A stretch of 64,000 nt of DNA, from NCBI GenBank assembly GCA_013433145.1, contig JACCHR010000041.1, positions 46,832-110,831 on the forward strand, given 5' to 3'. The notes under the pieces were generated by a model, which ran no database searches, was not told the DNA's origin, and saw only the letters and a program-made list of their open reading frames with translations. This DNA comes from Ascaris suum. Its lineage: Eukaryota > Nematoda > Chromadorea > Rhabditida > Ascarididae. The position numbers and the translations under genes are program-made. Below, in pieces: positions 34,831 through 47,880 of this stretch. How positions within the stretch are numbered: position 1 is the stretch's first letter; every line of letters begins with the position of its first letter.

Positions 34831-35429
34831 TCACTGAATGGAAATATACCAGTTTTGGACTTCCAACTTTTAAGGAGTTCTAACAACTCGAATGCGATGA
34901 TATTTTTCATTACATAAATCAACTTTTCACAAATAGCGTTTCTATTAGCATTCAATAATAGATCTAAGTTAATATATGCTGATCATTTCTAATGTAAACT
35001 TAAGCCGTAAAATTTACTCATTCATCGTTTTTGAGTCAAAATAGAAGGCGATCGTATCAATTCAGCTATTCTTAATTATATTCGGGAATAAATTTGCATG
35101 TTTAGCAAGCTTCCTCTAATGACTGTTGACTTACTTCTCTGACAAGCAAATGATTTTCAGCATTTTGCTGGATGCCGATGAGAAAATCGTCATCTCGATT
35201 TTTGGCAGAGCCCCCTAGTATACATAAAAAATTAGGGTTTCTATTCTGAGTGTGATATGTATAGGAAAGGGTTGATTTCAATACTATTAGCAAATGAATT
35301 CTGTATTCTGAGGGCATCTTAAACTTAACCACGATCTGCACAAATTTCTTCTTTTGAAGTTTTATTTCTAGATTAGATTATAAAACAAAATTCAAATAAG
35401 TGCGTTGAATAATTTGCATTTGTTTGAAG

Positions 35430-35536
35430 ATGGCACAACACGCTACACAAATGACGAGAAAACTCTTTCATCAAAACATCGTCCAAAGAAGAAGCGACCA
35501 CGAGCCTCTCTCGATTTCCCTTCAGCCGTAATTGAG
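35430..35536 (+). CDS. Membrane-protein gene, candidate exon C with basic cluster
   Basis: The acceptor is TTTGTTTGAAG at 35429 and the donor is GAG|GTAAAC at 35537. Two bases complete an Asp codon with exon B; 35 codons then read GTTRYTNDEKTLSSKHRPKK and KRPRASLDFPSAVIE. PKKKRPR would be a nuclear-localisation-like or membrane-proximal basic cluster. The exon ends in phase 0, matching exon D. Confidence 0.55.
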
Positions 35537-36748
35537 GTAAACAATAGTGGCCATATATAAATTTATCTCTTTGCGCAAATGTTCTATTGTTAGGTTATTC
35601 CTCAAATGTTTTGAGTGATTGCAATGAAATTTATTTTCGGAATTTTGCCATTTAATGACTGAGTCGTTCGATGGTAATATAACGTTGTATAGGCCCTTTT
35701 TGCAATAGTCGCATTTTTAAAGGTCGTTTTCACTCTGCAATTCTCTTTTTACTAATTTACGTCTGATAGACTCACCTGTGAATGTGAATTTTCTTTCGGC
35801 CAATAGATATTTCATTTAAACTGCAAAGATAGGATTGTCACGATACCACTGTTAAAAAAAATTTCTTATCAATTTGATCGGAAGTATTGATCAATTTGAT
35901 CGAAGCTCAATCATCACTAATGCTCTAATCTTTAAAGAGGCATTCATTGTTATTTTACTATAGCACATAGCTACATAGAATTGTTATGATGCATTCATTG
36001 ATAACAATAAACTGAAAACGATTGCAATGAAATAATCGATTTATTTATGATGGTATAAATGCTTTCTGTGGAAGTTAAAAATATTTTAACGAAAATAGAA
36101 TATTTTCCACAATTTCATACTTATATTATGGAAAGTCGAAATTGTGGAATTTATTGTTAAAAGTGTTATTGAGAATTTTGCTAAAAAAAATCTCGTTGTT
36201 GAAGTTTTTTTTTGCTGAACAACGCTTAAAACTCTAATATGCCAACTACGATAGTGGTGGATGGGCTAATCGGGCACTAAAGAATGTCTTCAAAAAGACA
36301 CATACTTATCGAATAGTGCCTTATCGTAGAATTGCGTGCTCTCAATCAATCAATCATGTTCGATGCGAAGAAAAAAAAACGCTCTTATCCTTTAAAAAAG
36401 TGTTTCCCATATGCTAGAAATTTCGAGTCGGTGAACATTTCTGCTTACTCACTTTTTTTGAGACATTTTCACACCTTTTGATTTGCTTAACTTCATATGA
36501 ATAATTGCAGAATCGTTACTTGATAGTCACTACAATTATTTCGTCCCTTCCCCCTTCTCTCCTTCTCCCCATCCCCTACCCAAAAAATGAACCCAGCATA
36601 TTCTTTTGTCGCATCTGAAATACGTAGCTATATAGTACATTAAAGCGCTGCGTATTTTCTTTTTTTTAAAGCTGTCGGCGAACAGAAAGAAGGATTCAGT
36701 TATGATGCGTTAGGAGTATCTAGGATGTTCTTTCTAATGGAAATATCC

Positions 36749-36749
<1 letters not shown>

Positions 36750-36809
<60 letters not shown>
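36750..36809. repeat. (AT)n microsatellite
   Basis: About 30 AT units. Confidence 0.95.
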
Positions 36810-36810
<1 letters not shown>

Positions 36811-37326
36811 GCACAAATACATATTTCCGTATCACTATCCTTTATGCCTTGTGGCTAATGAATATTTGCAAGGTTATGAACCAGTTGTCATTTGATGCTG
36901 TATCGCATCACCTTAACACAATGTTGTGTTCATTCACAGTATCAACCAATGGTTAAATGAGCGCTCATTTGCAGAAGTAGTATACGATGAAGGCCTTTCA
37001 AACTAACTATAGACCCGACACATTGATAAGATGATTCATAAGTGATACGCTCCCATTTGAATATGAAATTATTGTATTGATGGGAGATTATTTGCACTCA
37101 TTTGTTCTAGGTAATTAGGAAAGGTCGATGTGGATAAATGCACACAACCATTTTTTACAAATATTACGAATTGTTTGGCGAGTGGAACGGTTGATTTGGA
37201 ATATAGTGCTGCTTCAGTTGGAATTTATTGATTGAAGTGGATTTACTTTCAATTTCAAGCAGTAGATTTTTATCTATACAGTATTGATGAGTATTATAAG
37301 TTCATTTGAAGAGATAAGTTGTAATC

Positions 37327-37400
37327 AATGGTAAAACTGATAAGCATTGATAAGCAATAAAACTGCTAAGTAAAACTGTTAAGCAACCAATGGTAAAATG
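37327..37400. repeat. Short tandem-like repeats of GTAAAACTG(A/T)TAAGCA
   Basis: Three to four imperfect copies of a 15-25 bp word lie between two CAATGGTAAAA boxes. Confidence 0.6.
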
Positions 37401-38038
37401 ATCACTACTATATGAAAGTGTTGAATAAAAATATTCGAAAATGTCGGCGATTTCCATTTGGTTTGTTTTTCACTCACTTGCGACTTTGTTTTTCAAGTTG
37501 ATCGGAAATTCATATGTGCGTGCCTACGAGCGTTTTATATATCAGCATTTCTCTCTCTCCATAATTTTGCATTTTTCATTTAGGGTTATTCCTCTATAAT
37601 TATTTAATAAATACGCTTGTTATTCTGTTCTATTCAACTTTCATGGTTCTCGTTTATAATAATTTTATCGTTTATAATTCAAATATTTTCTAAATAAGCA
37701 AATTTATAGATTAAAAGTAGTGTTGGCAGATAGATTTATGAGGATTAAAAGAAGTTGATGTGTTTCATTAGCTTTCTCAGGGGAAGATACGAAATATTTG
37801 TGCGAAATTTTTATTCTGTAGAAATTATTCGACGAATTCTTCCTGCTTTAGGACTTATCCACTAAAAGTCTATATCAGCCGTGCAAGAAACTGTAAATAA
37901 AAAAATCATCAAATTTAGCCTGACTTTGGTAGCAAAGTTTCGAAAAAAACAAGCCGAGAATTGTTTATCAATGATCGAATACTTCTAGGTTATTTCTATT
38001 ATTTCTATTGTTTGTCAATATTTCTAGAATATTTCTAG

Positions 38039-38194
38039 ATGGCCAGGAGGGCTAGTTCGACGAAGCGGCCTATTGCAGCCGTAGAGAAATCTGCTGATGG
38101 CAAGGACGTGATATCGACCGAAAGATCTTCTACTGCGGATACCGAAGAAGCCGAAGGAGAGGTCGGATATGGTGGTCCACATCGTAGAAGGCTA
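38039..38194 (+). CDS. Membrane-protein gene, candidate exon D (Ser/Thr/acidic linker)
   Basis: The acceptor ATATTTCTAG at 38038 is good. Fifty-two codons in phase 0 read MARRASSTKRPIAAVEKSAD, then a stretch with STERSSTADTEEAEGE, ending GGPHRRRL. The donor is CTA|GTAGCA at 38195, which is weak. A GC donor at 38191 would also be possible but breaks the phase with exon E. RRRL immediately before a membrane segment fits the positive-inside rule for a protein with its N-terminus in the cytosol. Confidence 0.5.
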
Positions 38195-39122
38195 GTAGCA
38201 TTTTATTGATTTTATTCAATGATCATAACTTGCTGCTTTCACCTCCGTATCAACAAGTTTATACCAACTTGTGGAGCGTGACTCTAAGCTATCAGCGTGA
38301 TAATGACTCACAGAGTTTTGAAATTACGATTAATGCTTAAAGGCTAACGTAGTTTTACTTTACTATCGCTTGTTGGTTATATGCCGATTTATGCGCACTG
38401 TTTGTGTCTTTGAGATAAGTGCAGTTCTATTTTTTTTTCTGGAATCTTATGCATGCTACCTACGATCCTTTTTTGCAAATCTAAATGCGCCTCATTTTTC
38501 TTTACTTTGTGGACAGTTTCTAGCAGCAACTGAAAGTCGCAGCATCCGATATCATTTACTTGTTTTAGTTCGTTCTTATCATCGAAGCAATTTCGCTTAC
38601 TTATTATCAGCTATTTATCACATTCTACCTTCACATAAATGACTGTTCATTGATTATAGGTATATGAAATAAAAGCTGCTATTAAGCACAAGCTGACACT
38701 ATTTGTAGTATCGATTTATTGAAGAACTGTCTATCCATATGAAGCAGTGGGAAATTCTCCTGATCAAAACTAAACTCTAACAGTTGTTGCGCAATGCAAA
38801 GAAATTGTACAAAATATTGTCCGATGAAAAAATTTGCATATTTCATCATAAAGAAGAAAACCACCGTATTTATATAATTCAACCTTTCCATCCATTACTT
38901 TAGTATGATTTAACTTGCTTGGCGTAGATTTTTTCGCTTTTTTCTATTTGTGAACATCTTATCCTTTGCAATCTCTTTTACCTCTTTTTAACTGAGTAGG
39001 ACTGTGTCCAAAATAGATCTTCGATATTTTGATTACCTATACTTTTTTTATTGATAAGCGATGCGGCAAATGGATAATTCAAAGCATAAATGATGAGTGC
39101 ATATACCAGTTTTCTTTTTTTT

Positions 39123-39127
<5 letters not shown>

Positions 39128-39157
<30 letters not shown>

Positions 39158-39173
39158 CCTCGCGCTCTCTCTC
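39128..39173. repeat. (CT)n microsatellite
   Basis: A CT run, interrupted once by CCTCCCTCGCG. Confidence 0.9.
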
Positions 39174-40258
39174 AAATTCAATTTTTGGGTTCGAGTTGCA
39201 CGTCGTTCTACATAACCCACTTCAGATTTCATCTTGTGCTATCTCATTGGAGATATTATCATCTTATCAGTACGTCCTTATCTCATTTGGGGACTTCAAA
39301 CAACCTAAGCTTGTGCACCGTTGTATATCAGTGCTAATGTTAGAGTTGTTGAGTGATAAGAAAGAAGGCACAGATGGGATTTATGCATTGCGAAAATGTT
39401 TTGCGTATGTAAAGCGTTTGTATATTATTGATAATTTCATTAAATATGCTCTCTTTTTTTGAAAGTTCCTACATCCTGGCGCGCTCTCTAATTTTCCTGT
39501 GAATATTCTTTTTTTTAAAATCAAATATAAATTGTAATTGTGAGCTTGTTGCCTGAAGAGAGCATATAGGTGATATCTGGTCTTAACTCAGAGTTACTTT
39601 ATATTTTGAATACTTTGAACAGCCGTGATATCATCGATTTCCTCGCTCTTTCTATCGACACCGCTTTAACTCTTCTATCTATCGCGATTCTCAGCCATGC
39701 GCATCCAAATGACTCCATATAGATGCCGCAACGGTATTCCCACCCTGTTGGCGGTCTGCAGCTTGATCGCTTAACGTCACGACTCCATATGGATGTCGTA
39801 GCGGATCTTTCCATCTCAAAGCTGCTTATTTAAGAATAAAAAATATCATAACACGCTGTCGTATAGATCATATAGACACAATGAAAAAATTGTTTGTGGA
39901 AATGAGCGATGCAGAGCGTTTGTTGATGAATACGCATTCTGCAATAATTGTCTGGATAAAATCTCTATTGATTAAAGGAAAATCTTTAAGCCGTCAGGCG
40001 TTTTTTTTTTCATTCTTCCATAACAAATAATTTCAATTCCATTGCTTTTTTTGTGAGCAAATTTTTCACTTGCAATTCAGTTCACAATCAGCTGTATTAT
40101 CAACAAATAATATGCTGCTTACGTTGTGGAATGCGGTGAGGAATTTCGGTTTGCCGATTTTTTTTCAACTATTTAAGTTCAAGTTTTATTTATGCTTCTA
40201 AATTTTGAGCTGAAGATTTATGCGAGCGTTGTTAACGCACTAATAGTCATATATTTTC

Positions 40259-40401
<143 letters not shown>

Positions 40402-43400
40402 TAGGAATATGCTTTCAAAAAAATATTTTAAATGATTTAAAAAGAAGAAAAAAGACGTCGAAATTTTTTCTCTGATCGTCTATAGAGGATTGAGATCTTG
40501 CCAATTGATTGTATTAGTAGTAATTTTCTTCTTAAGATTTATGATTTTTCTCATAGCGACAATTGATTAATCGTTTTTTTTTTTAAATGAACCTTTGATT
40601 TGCGCTTAAACAAACTCTAAACATGTGCTCTATTCAACTCACCATATAATCTCGTCAAAGCGGAAATGATAAATTCGATCATTGCCTATAATATGGTGTA
40701 AAAAAAAACTCTTTTTTAAAATTTCTTCATTTGTATTTATATATTTAATTATTGAAAGCATAGATTGAATAATTTAAAAACAAAATTCTTTCTCATATTT
40801 TTGCATATATTATTTTCATAAAATGAATGAAAAAAAAATTTTCCACATATTTTCTTAAATGAAATCAATCAATTGAATTAATTTTTTTTTTTTGCTCATG
40901 ATAAGTGAAATTTTAGAAGGAATTACTCAATGGCCAAAATGCTGATATGCGTATTTGTATAATTTAACCTGTTTTTCGAAGCTAGGGTTAAGCACATGCA
41001 AATGGAAAGAGCCTCTTCTGCCGAATAACGAAATTTTTGTAATACATTTGGTATAGTGTAATTGAGTGGTTATAATATGGCCCGCCCCTAGCATTCATAA
41101 TCAACTGTCGATTCTTTACTTGCTGACAGCCTCAAGTGGATCATACGGCGTCTCTAGCGGTATTGGAACGTAACCGACCAAAAATCTTTCGATGCGTCAT
41201 ACATAGATGCCTTAAGATATGGATCCGACGTAGAAACAGTCTAAATATAGATTGAGTAAGGTAATGTTGATTGTACGAAACAGACATCATTGCTACTCAG
41301 TCATATCATCGAATATTTACTTCCACATTGCATTTTTTTTGAGTGGGGGGGGGGGGGTGGGGGGATGGGGATGGGAGGAGCGTTTAGTTTCAACATAGAA
41401 TGAGCCATCACATATGTATCAGAGCAGTTAAATTTGCATATCTATTTCACGGTTCACCGGCGTAGTTAGTTAATAGTGCAAATTTCTCAACAAAAAATCC
41501 CCTTCGTAATTTGAATGTTGTTGTTTTGCCCCTCCGCCGACGAAACAATTTGCATTTCTTTTATTTTGATCCATTAGCCAATCATATAAGCCTTTTTTGA
41601 ATATTTTCATTTGTGATTGTATTAGAATGTGTTAGCAAAGCTATTCGTATGATTATGATGGTGTTAGAATATGATTCGTATGATTAAAGCCTTTTGTAGT
41701 CTCAAAAATCGAATCACATCAGAATATGACCGATTAGATCAAACTGAATGATATTTAGATTTTATTTGTATTCTTATTTCAAAAGTGTTATTTTGTATTG
41801 ATATTTTGCATTCTTATTTCCGGCACCGCCTTACTGACTTCTTTACCTTAATGAAAGCTCCTAAGGTTGATGTTTGTTTTCACTCTGCGTGCCGAGTGTA
41901 TGGCTAATAATTTAGAAAAAGCCATCATATATGTGTACCTTAGAAGTTGTTCAAAGCAGCTAAATTTGTATATCGCTCTAAACTATATTATATTTATCAT
42001 TAGGAATATTATTTGAAATATTCTACTCTATTACAAAAACTTTATTTTATTTTTCCTCTTATATTGCTATCAGATGAGTGGAACATTAATTTTCTCCCTC
42101 TACTAGTAGTTGTATCGATCAAATAGAAGGTGAAATTTTCGGCTTCACTTATTGCTATGTTTATTGAAGCGGAAATAGGTGGATAAAGTTTGCTGCGTCG
42201 AGATGAATGACTAGTAGCATACAATGAGCTTATCTCAAAAGGAAACGAATTAAAGTAATACTAGCATCATATTGAGTTTTATTTAAATTCTCTAACAAAA
42301 GTGCATCGAACTTGAAATGCGTATGTAAAGAACGTCCACTTTCGTGTTTAGCGCAAATATTGATGTGTGGAATAGCTATAACGATGCACATAGATTCTAG
42401 TGCCTCATCATCTCTTGCTGTTCATTAATAAAAAAATAGACACTTGAGATTCACTTGAGATGCCCTCTATTGGTTTATTGGCCAGTGCTTCTCGCAATGC
42501 TTTAATTCACTCATTTATTGCATATATTTACAGGCGTCTGAATGAGTTTCGTAATAGTGTGGAATTCACCACTATCGATCATGAAGTTTCTGTAAATTCC
42601 TTTATATAGTACAAATAGGATAATGTGATAAAAAGAATCATTGCTATCGGAGGAAGGGTAATGGGAGGATTGGAATGAGGGGGATAGAAGGGGTGGATCT
42701 TTCTCGAGGTAGACCGTTTTAAGAAAAGGTTGCAACGAAATGTAATCCCGACAGTACCGTTAGAGAATCGTTTCCAAAATGATGAGCCCTCATGTGAGAG
42801 CTATCTAATCGAAGAAAAGGGAGAGGATGAGGAAAGCAACAAGACCTAGAAAAAAGCATTAAGAATTGCTTCTCGATGGTTTCTTCACCCGAAAACTATG
42901 CCACCATATTATCCTCGTTGTATTTCTAATTCCTAGAGATTGCTAAAACGTTCAGTAATAAATGAAATATTGTGCAATTTTGAACGATTTGCAGTTAAAT
43001 ATTTCTAAGAGCACTATTTCCGCGACAACTTTTCTTTCATAAAGAAATGCGAAAGATGTATGAAAATCGATAAACGAGTAATGACGATTGTTTTTTTCTT
43101 GGTGGGAAGGAGAGAGGGGATGAGGTGTTGCTGATATCAACTCAACTGTGGATTTAGTTGTGCAATGCTAGAAAAAAAAACGATTTGATATTATATTAGA
43201 TCTTTTTTTTGCACGCAAATGTGGAAAATATTTTACTCGGAGAGATAAACATAAGATGCCAATAAATCATCGCCAATAATTTCTTCTTTTTTTTTCTTTT
43301 CATTTTTCTCCCTAAATAATAATGAAAAGCAAATTGATAGATATTGAATTTTGAAAAGCGTTTCTATGAGGACTTAAGTCTCTAGCAATTCTTTGCTTCA

Positions 43401-44654
43401 TTATATAAAATAATCGCAAAATTATATACGAGATTTCAAAACGTGGCTAAATTTAATTTGAGTTCTGAACTATGCAAATAGACGCTAAAATATTTTTCAT
43501 TATTGTTATCCAGAAACCTTGGCAAATTGCCAAATAGCAAAAGCATTATATACAAATATTGAAACATATTCAAACTCTTTCAAATTCTTTATGACGATAC
43601 GATCTTTGAGAAGGGATTTCACGAACAACGAACACAAATCGTTTTTATCAGCGAATATCATAGAAAATTAGAGCTTTGTCTGAAATGATCAGCTTTCTTT
43701 CTCATTTTAAAACGAAAAATATTGATTATCACGTTTTATGTGTGTAAGTAGTAGAAAATCTTGTGGTGACGAATGTGACTGATACATTTAATTGGATAAA
43801 AATCTCAAATTTCGTTGAATGTGGCTATTTTTCTCCTCTCGCAATCGGATAGTCATTTTTTAACTTCTCCTATCTTCGTTTGTATTTCAAAGACTTAAAA
43901 TGGTCGCAGCTGGCAAGGGAGATAGGGAGATGAGAGGGAGAGGGGGGGGGGGGACTGGGAGTATTGCTTCTCTAGTGCTATATTAGCAGTTTTTCTCAAA
44001 TGTTTGACTATTGTAATTGCACTAAAATTCAATTTGTTTCAAAACAGTTTTCGAATATCAATAAAAAGCTCTTCGGGTCCTTGTTATTTCGTCACCTGTT
44101 TAATTGTCTTGAAATTTAACCGTTCTGTTTGCCTATTTTCAAGAATAATCAAGAAGATTTGTGAAACTCGTTTTTTTTCTTTCTATTATAAGCAGAATAT
44201 GGTTTTAAGCTGTTGTACAAGAAGGTATCTTATACAAAGGAAAGGCTGAAGAACTAGTTACTTCAATAGGCCTATTGATAGTATGAGGGGGTCATTCGTC
44301 TATAGTTGCTACGAAAAAAATTAGTGTGAATCGGTGGAACAGTAGCGCATGGTACTTTACAACTTTCTGCTTCTTGTAATCATGTCTAAAGGCGATTGCA
44401 TCTGTGTTGCAAGCCTAAGGTCATATTTGTTTATTTTCAAATCTTTTTTTTTTCAACGATTGCACCTGACACAAAAAGCAAAAATTCAAAGACCGAACTG
44501 CACATAGATTTGCCATTGACGAAGTTCGTAACTGTTTTCAAAGAAATTCATTAATTTTAGTTCATGCATTTAGAAACTTTGTTGATTGATTAGTGCGCCT
44601 CGTTGAAATACTACATCATTGATTGATTATATCTGATGGATGATTTCACAACAG

Positions 44655-44708
44655 AAGCTTGCTGCGGCCACTGGTGCAATCGTTGTGCTAATATGTTTTT
44701 TGGCACTA
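44655..44708 (+). CDS. Membrane-protein gene, candidate exon E (transmembrane segment)
   Basis: Eighteen codons read KLAAATGAIVVLICFLAL, a strongly hydrophobic stretch of about 17 residues. The donor CTA|GTGAGT at 44709 is strong; the acceptor CACAACAG at 44654 lacks a long pyrimidine tract. Joined to exon D it forms RRRLK plus one membrane segment, i.e. a type II single-pass protein with an N-terminal cytosolic part of about 160 residues (34 + 40 + 35 + 52 plus junction codons). An alternative frame here (44636 onward) is Cys-rich and does not fit any neighbour. Confidence 0.45.
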
Positions 44709-46004
44709 GTGAGTCACCAGTTTACCTTTTTTTGTGGAATTGTCGAATAACACTGTTTATTCCGCACACTGTGGAATTAGGTTACTATAGTGATGTCCAC
44801 ATATGGGGTACCACAAGGTTACTGGTCAACATAGCCGAATAGCCGAAATGAGACATTTTGTGCCGCATTGCCAACTTCTGCAATGCTTTCCGCAGCTTCT
44901 ACTTCATATGTATCTGTGCGCTATCAGAAACTAAACAGTGTTGTGTTCATTTTGATTTAAGAAGCAATTTACTTTGATCTCTTGAATTTAACTATAATCC
45001 GATGGAATTCACGAGTTTCAAATAATTATTCTACTTTATTGAGAGGAAAGGATTTAATTTCAGAAGATTTTCTATGAAATTCAGAATTATATATGATGGA
45101 TTTTTTCCCAGAATTGTTGCTTATTTTGCATTTTATTTCCGGTCGATAAATTCTCGCCATGGATGAAACCTACTCGATTAGGCATCTATCGCAAATGGGA
45201 GCCTCGCATCATTTTCATGTGTTTTTTGCTCAGCTTAAGGTCACATTTTGCAGCGATTTGTAGGTTTGCGCAAATGGAATAGAGCTCAAGCGAGCCGATT
45301 CATGCGAAATTTTCAGCTTGAGGACCAAGCTGGTTCTGCATTTTATCATCTTCTATTATGTTGCTCTGCTATGCTCATTAAATTTTCATTAAATTTTCCG
45401 CATTTCTGATTGTCCTAAGCTCGAACAATATTAGTGACGAAATATTTGCAACAAATTTTTACCGTTGTAAATGCAACGAGTTTAATTAACGACAGCATAG
45501 TCTTTTGCCGCTCAATGCTTGCTCTGGCGAGTCGGCTTCACGGCCACCCTTGCGAAACTGACAAGATTTTAAAATTTGTTGACAATCCTGGCTCCGATCA
45601 CCGTCCGATTGGGGAATAGCGCAATTGCGTACAAAAACCATATTATGGTAATGCATTTGCAAAACGCATTATTCTGTTTCGATGTCTTTTTTATGGTTTC
45701 AACTCAGGCATTGCTGAATTTGCGAAATTCGATTATCGTAACGTAAACTTGCTAGTCGGATGTTGAAATCCTGATCCTGAAGTTATGATCTGTTATGCCT
45801 CGGATGGAGTTATATTTACTCAAAATCAGCAGAAGTTTGCGCCGATTTTGCGGCTAATTAAATTTACGTCCGATCGTCAGCCCGAACCTCAAAGAGGGTT
45901 CTTTTATAGATGACTACTGCGGACTGCCGGATGAACGCTTTCCCTATACCAGTCTTATTATTCATTTACGATGCGTGGAAGCGTCTGACCTGTGAAATAA
46001 AATT

Positions 46005-46055
46005 GTAAAAGCGCATATCGTGCCAGCTACTCTAGTGTGTTCTGACCAATTTTCG
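46005..46055 (+). repeat. Dispersed repeat fragment, copy 2
   Basis: AAAAGCGCATATCGTGCCAG followed by CTACTCTAGTGTG. It shares GCGCATATCGTGCCA with 17586-17630. Confidence 0.45.
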
Positions 46056-46639
46056 GACAATGGAAAAGTTTGCTAGTTTCCGCCTATGTGTTATCTCCTC
46101 GTGTAAAATAAAACTGCACTTATAACACGCGGCTGGGAGCAGTTTGTCGTTGCAAATTGCACCTATCAAAATGTTAAGAAAAGGCAGTCGAGGAACTGCT
46201 GCAGATGAGGATTCCATAGGAGAACTGGACCTTGCACAATATTACATGTATGTGTGGTATTCGACATGATCAATCGATATCGAAAGAGCTCATAACACTT
46301 TGATATGTTCTAAAGATTTGCGTAGATTCTATACCGTTCAGATGGATTTTCCATTGTTTAGATAACAAATATTTTTTTTGCTCGCATTTTGCACTAGCAT
46401 TTGTCTCAGATAATATTTCACTGCTTTACTGCAAATATTCTACTATTTTTTGAAGATTTATACAATTGATTGGTCGGACGAGCGAATTTTCTAAGCACTA
46501 AACTCTTCAGCTTTTTCTGCCAACTTTTCAGTTTGTTTTCATCAGTATTCTTTGATGAAGCGAATGATCTCTTTTTTAAATGAAAAATGTCTTTATAATT
46601 TCTAGGCCAACATTTCGACTTATCCAACTATAACACAAG

Positions 46640-46733
46640 AATTTTGAGTCCATTTCTCTTATACGTTCGATGCTAAACGAACGGCAAACTATTGCACTTT
46701 ATGAGAGCGGTGTGGACCATGAAAACCCATCAG
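46640..46733 (+). CDS. Candidate exon of the membrane-protein gene (juxtamembrane)
   Basis: The acceptor is AACACAAG at 46639 (weak) and the donor is ATCAG|GTGTAT at 46734. It has 31 codons plus one base: NFESISLIRSMLNERQTIAL, then YESGVDHENPS. It starts in phase 0 like exon E's end and leaves phase 1, as needed by the micro-exon at 53377. The assignment is by phase and order only. Confidence 0.3.
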
Positions 46734-47786
46734 GTGTATAATGACTGAGGGGAATACGTTTTAATGAGTGGAACGAGGATAGGATACTGGTATCAAAATC
46801 TTTATGATTACGAAGTCTGCTGTTTCATGGCCGATATCGTGATGTAGTGCTTCTTATAAACGATAGTTGCTCATTTGCATAAGTTGTGCGCTCATGAGTT
46901 TTGAGACGAAACTCCATGAGTGAACGTATGCTTATTTATTACTTTATCTCACATAATATGCAAATAAATCTCTGTATTAAGCGCTAAATTTCAATGAAGA
47001 TGCAGATCCCGTACTAAAATGGCCATATGTTTATTTGACTAATAGAATTTTCCCCTGCTCAACTTTTCGGATTGATTTTACGGACTAAATTACGTCCTCT
47101 GCTTGTTGAATATAATATTCGTGATTATCCGAGTACAACTCAAGGGTCCCTATCTGAATGGCCGATATAATAAGCCGATAAGATTCGTCGATGCGTAGTA
47201 AGATTTAGTGATTGAGAATGCAAAGTTGTTTCATTTCTCTGTGTTAACGGTAATAGAAATATTTGCGCTATTCTTCTCTTAAATATAAAAAAAAAAAAAA
47301 AATTGAAACACTTCTCATTAATCGCTTTCATCATTAAAACTGTCAAACCAAACCCGCATCGGGTTCAAAGTGCATAGCGGATCCCACTAATACTAAGTCA
47401 AGTTCTTACGCATGAAAAATTTATGTTTCTCATTAATAGTTCATGTTTTTTTTTAAAAGTATTCCTGGTTGTTTATTTTCTATGACGTTTGATGGCGATG
47501 GTCAATGACCACTACACATAGCGTTTGCCATATTGTTTGCACTCTTTATCGAAAGAGCGGCACTCATGGGACATAGTTCATCCATCATATTTCAGTTTTT
47601 GGGAAGATGTGATTTATGACGACAGTTTTGCGTTGCGTTGTTGTTTGCCACGATAGTTTATGCATGAGCTGCGATTTGGGAGAAAGCTCTACACAACTAC
47701 GAGCGTAGAAAAGCACATTTAACGCCCTAAGCTTTCATGGTAACTAAGAAGTTATCTAAACAGGCTCACTGGTGGGAATCGGTTCA

Positions 47787-47880
47787 AAATTGTTGGCAGT
47801 TAAGTAAGTGGTCATTCGATTGACATCCTGTTTCTAAAACAATTGACAGCTAGGTGAATGGTCACTAGGTTGACATGGGG
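47787..47880. repeat. Two-copy direct repeat (about 50 bp)
   Basis: GGCAGTTAAGTAAGTGGTCA-type sequence recurs about 52 bp later as GACAGCTAGGTGAATGGTCA, each followed by TTGACAT. Copies differ at several sites. Confidence 0.6.

Noticed and set aside
45247..45406. Open frame after a TTTTGCAG acceptor (RFVGLRKWNRAQASRFMRNF...)
   Set aside because: It is phase-compatible with exon E, but there is no good donor, and a competing set of phase-consistent exons exists.
45434..45619. A 61-codon frame ending in NPGSDHRPIGE, which recalls the SDHRP motif of LINE endonucleases
   Set aside because: Only the short motif matches; nothing upstream or downstream resembles an endonuclease or reverse transcriptase.
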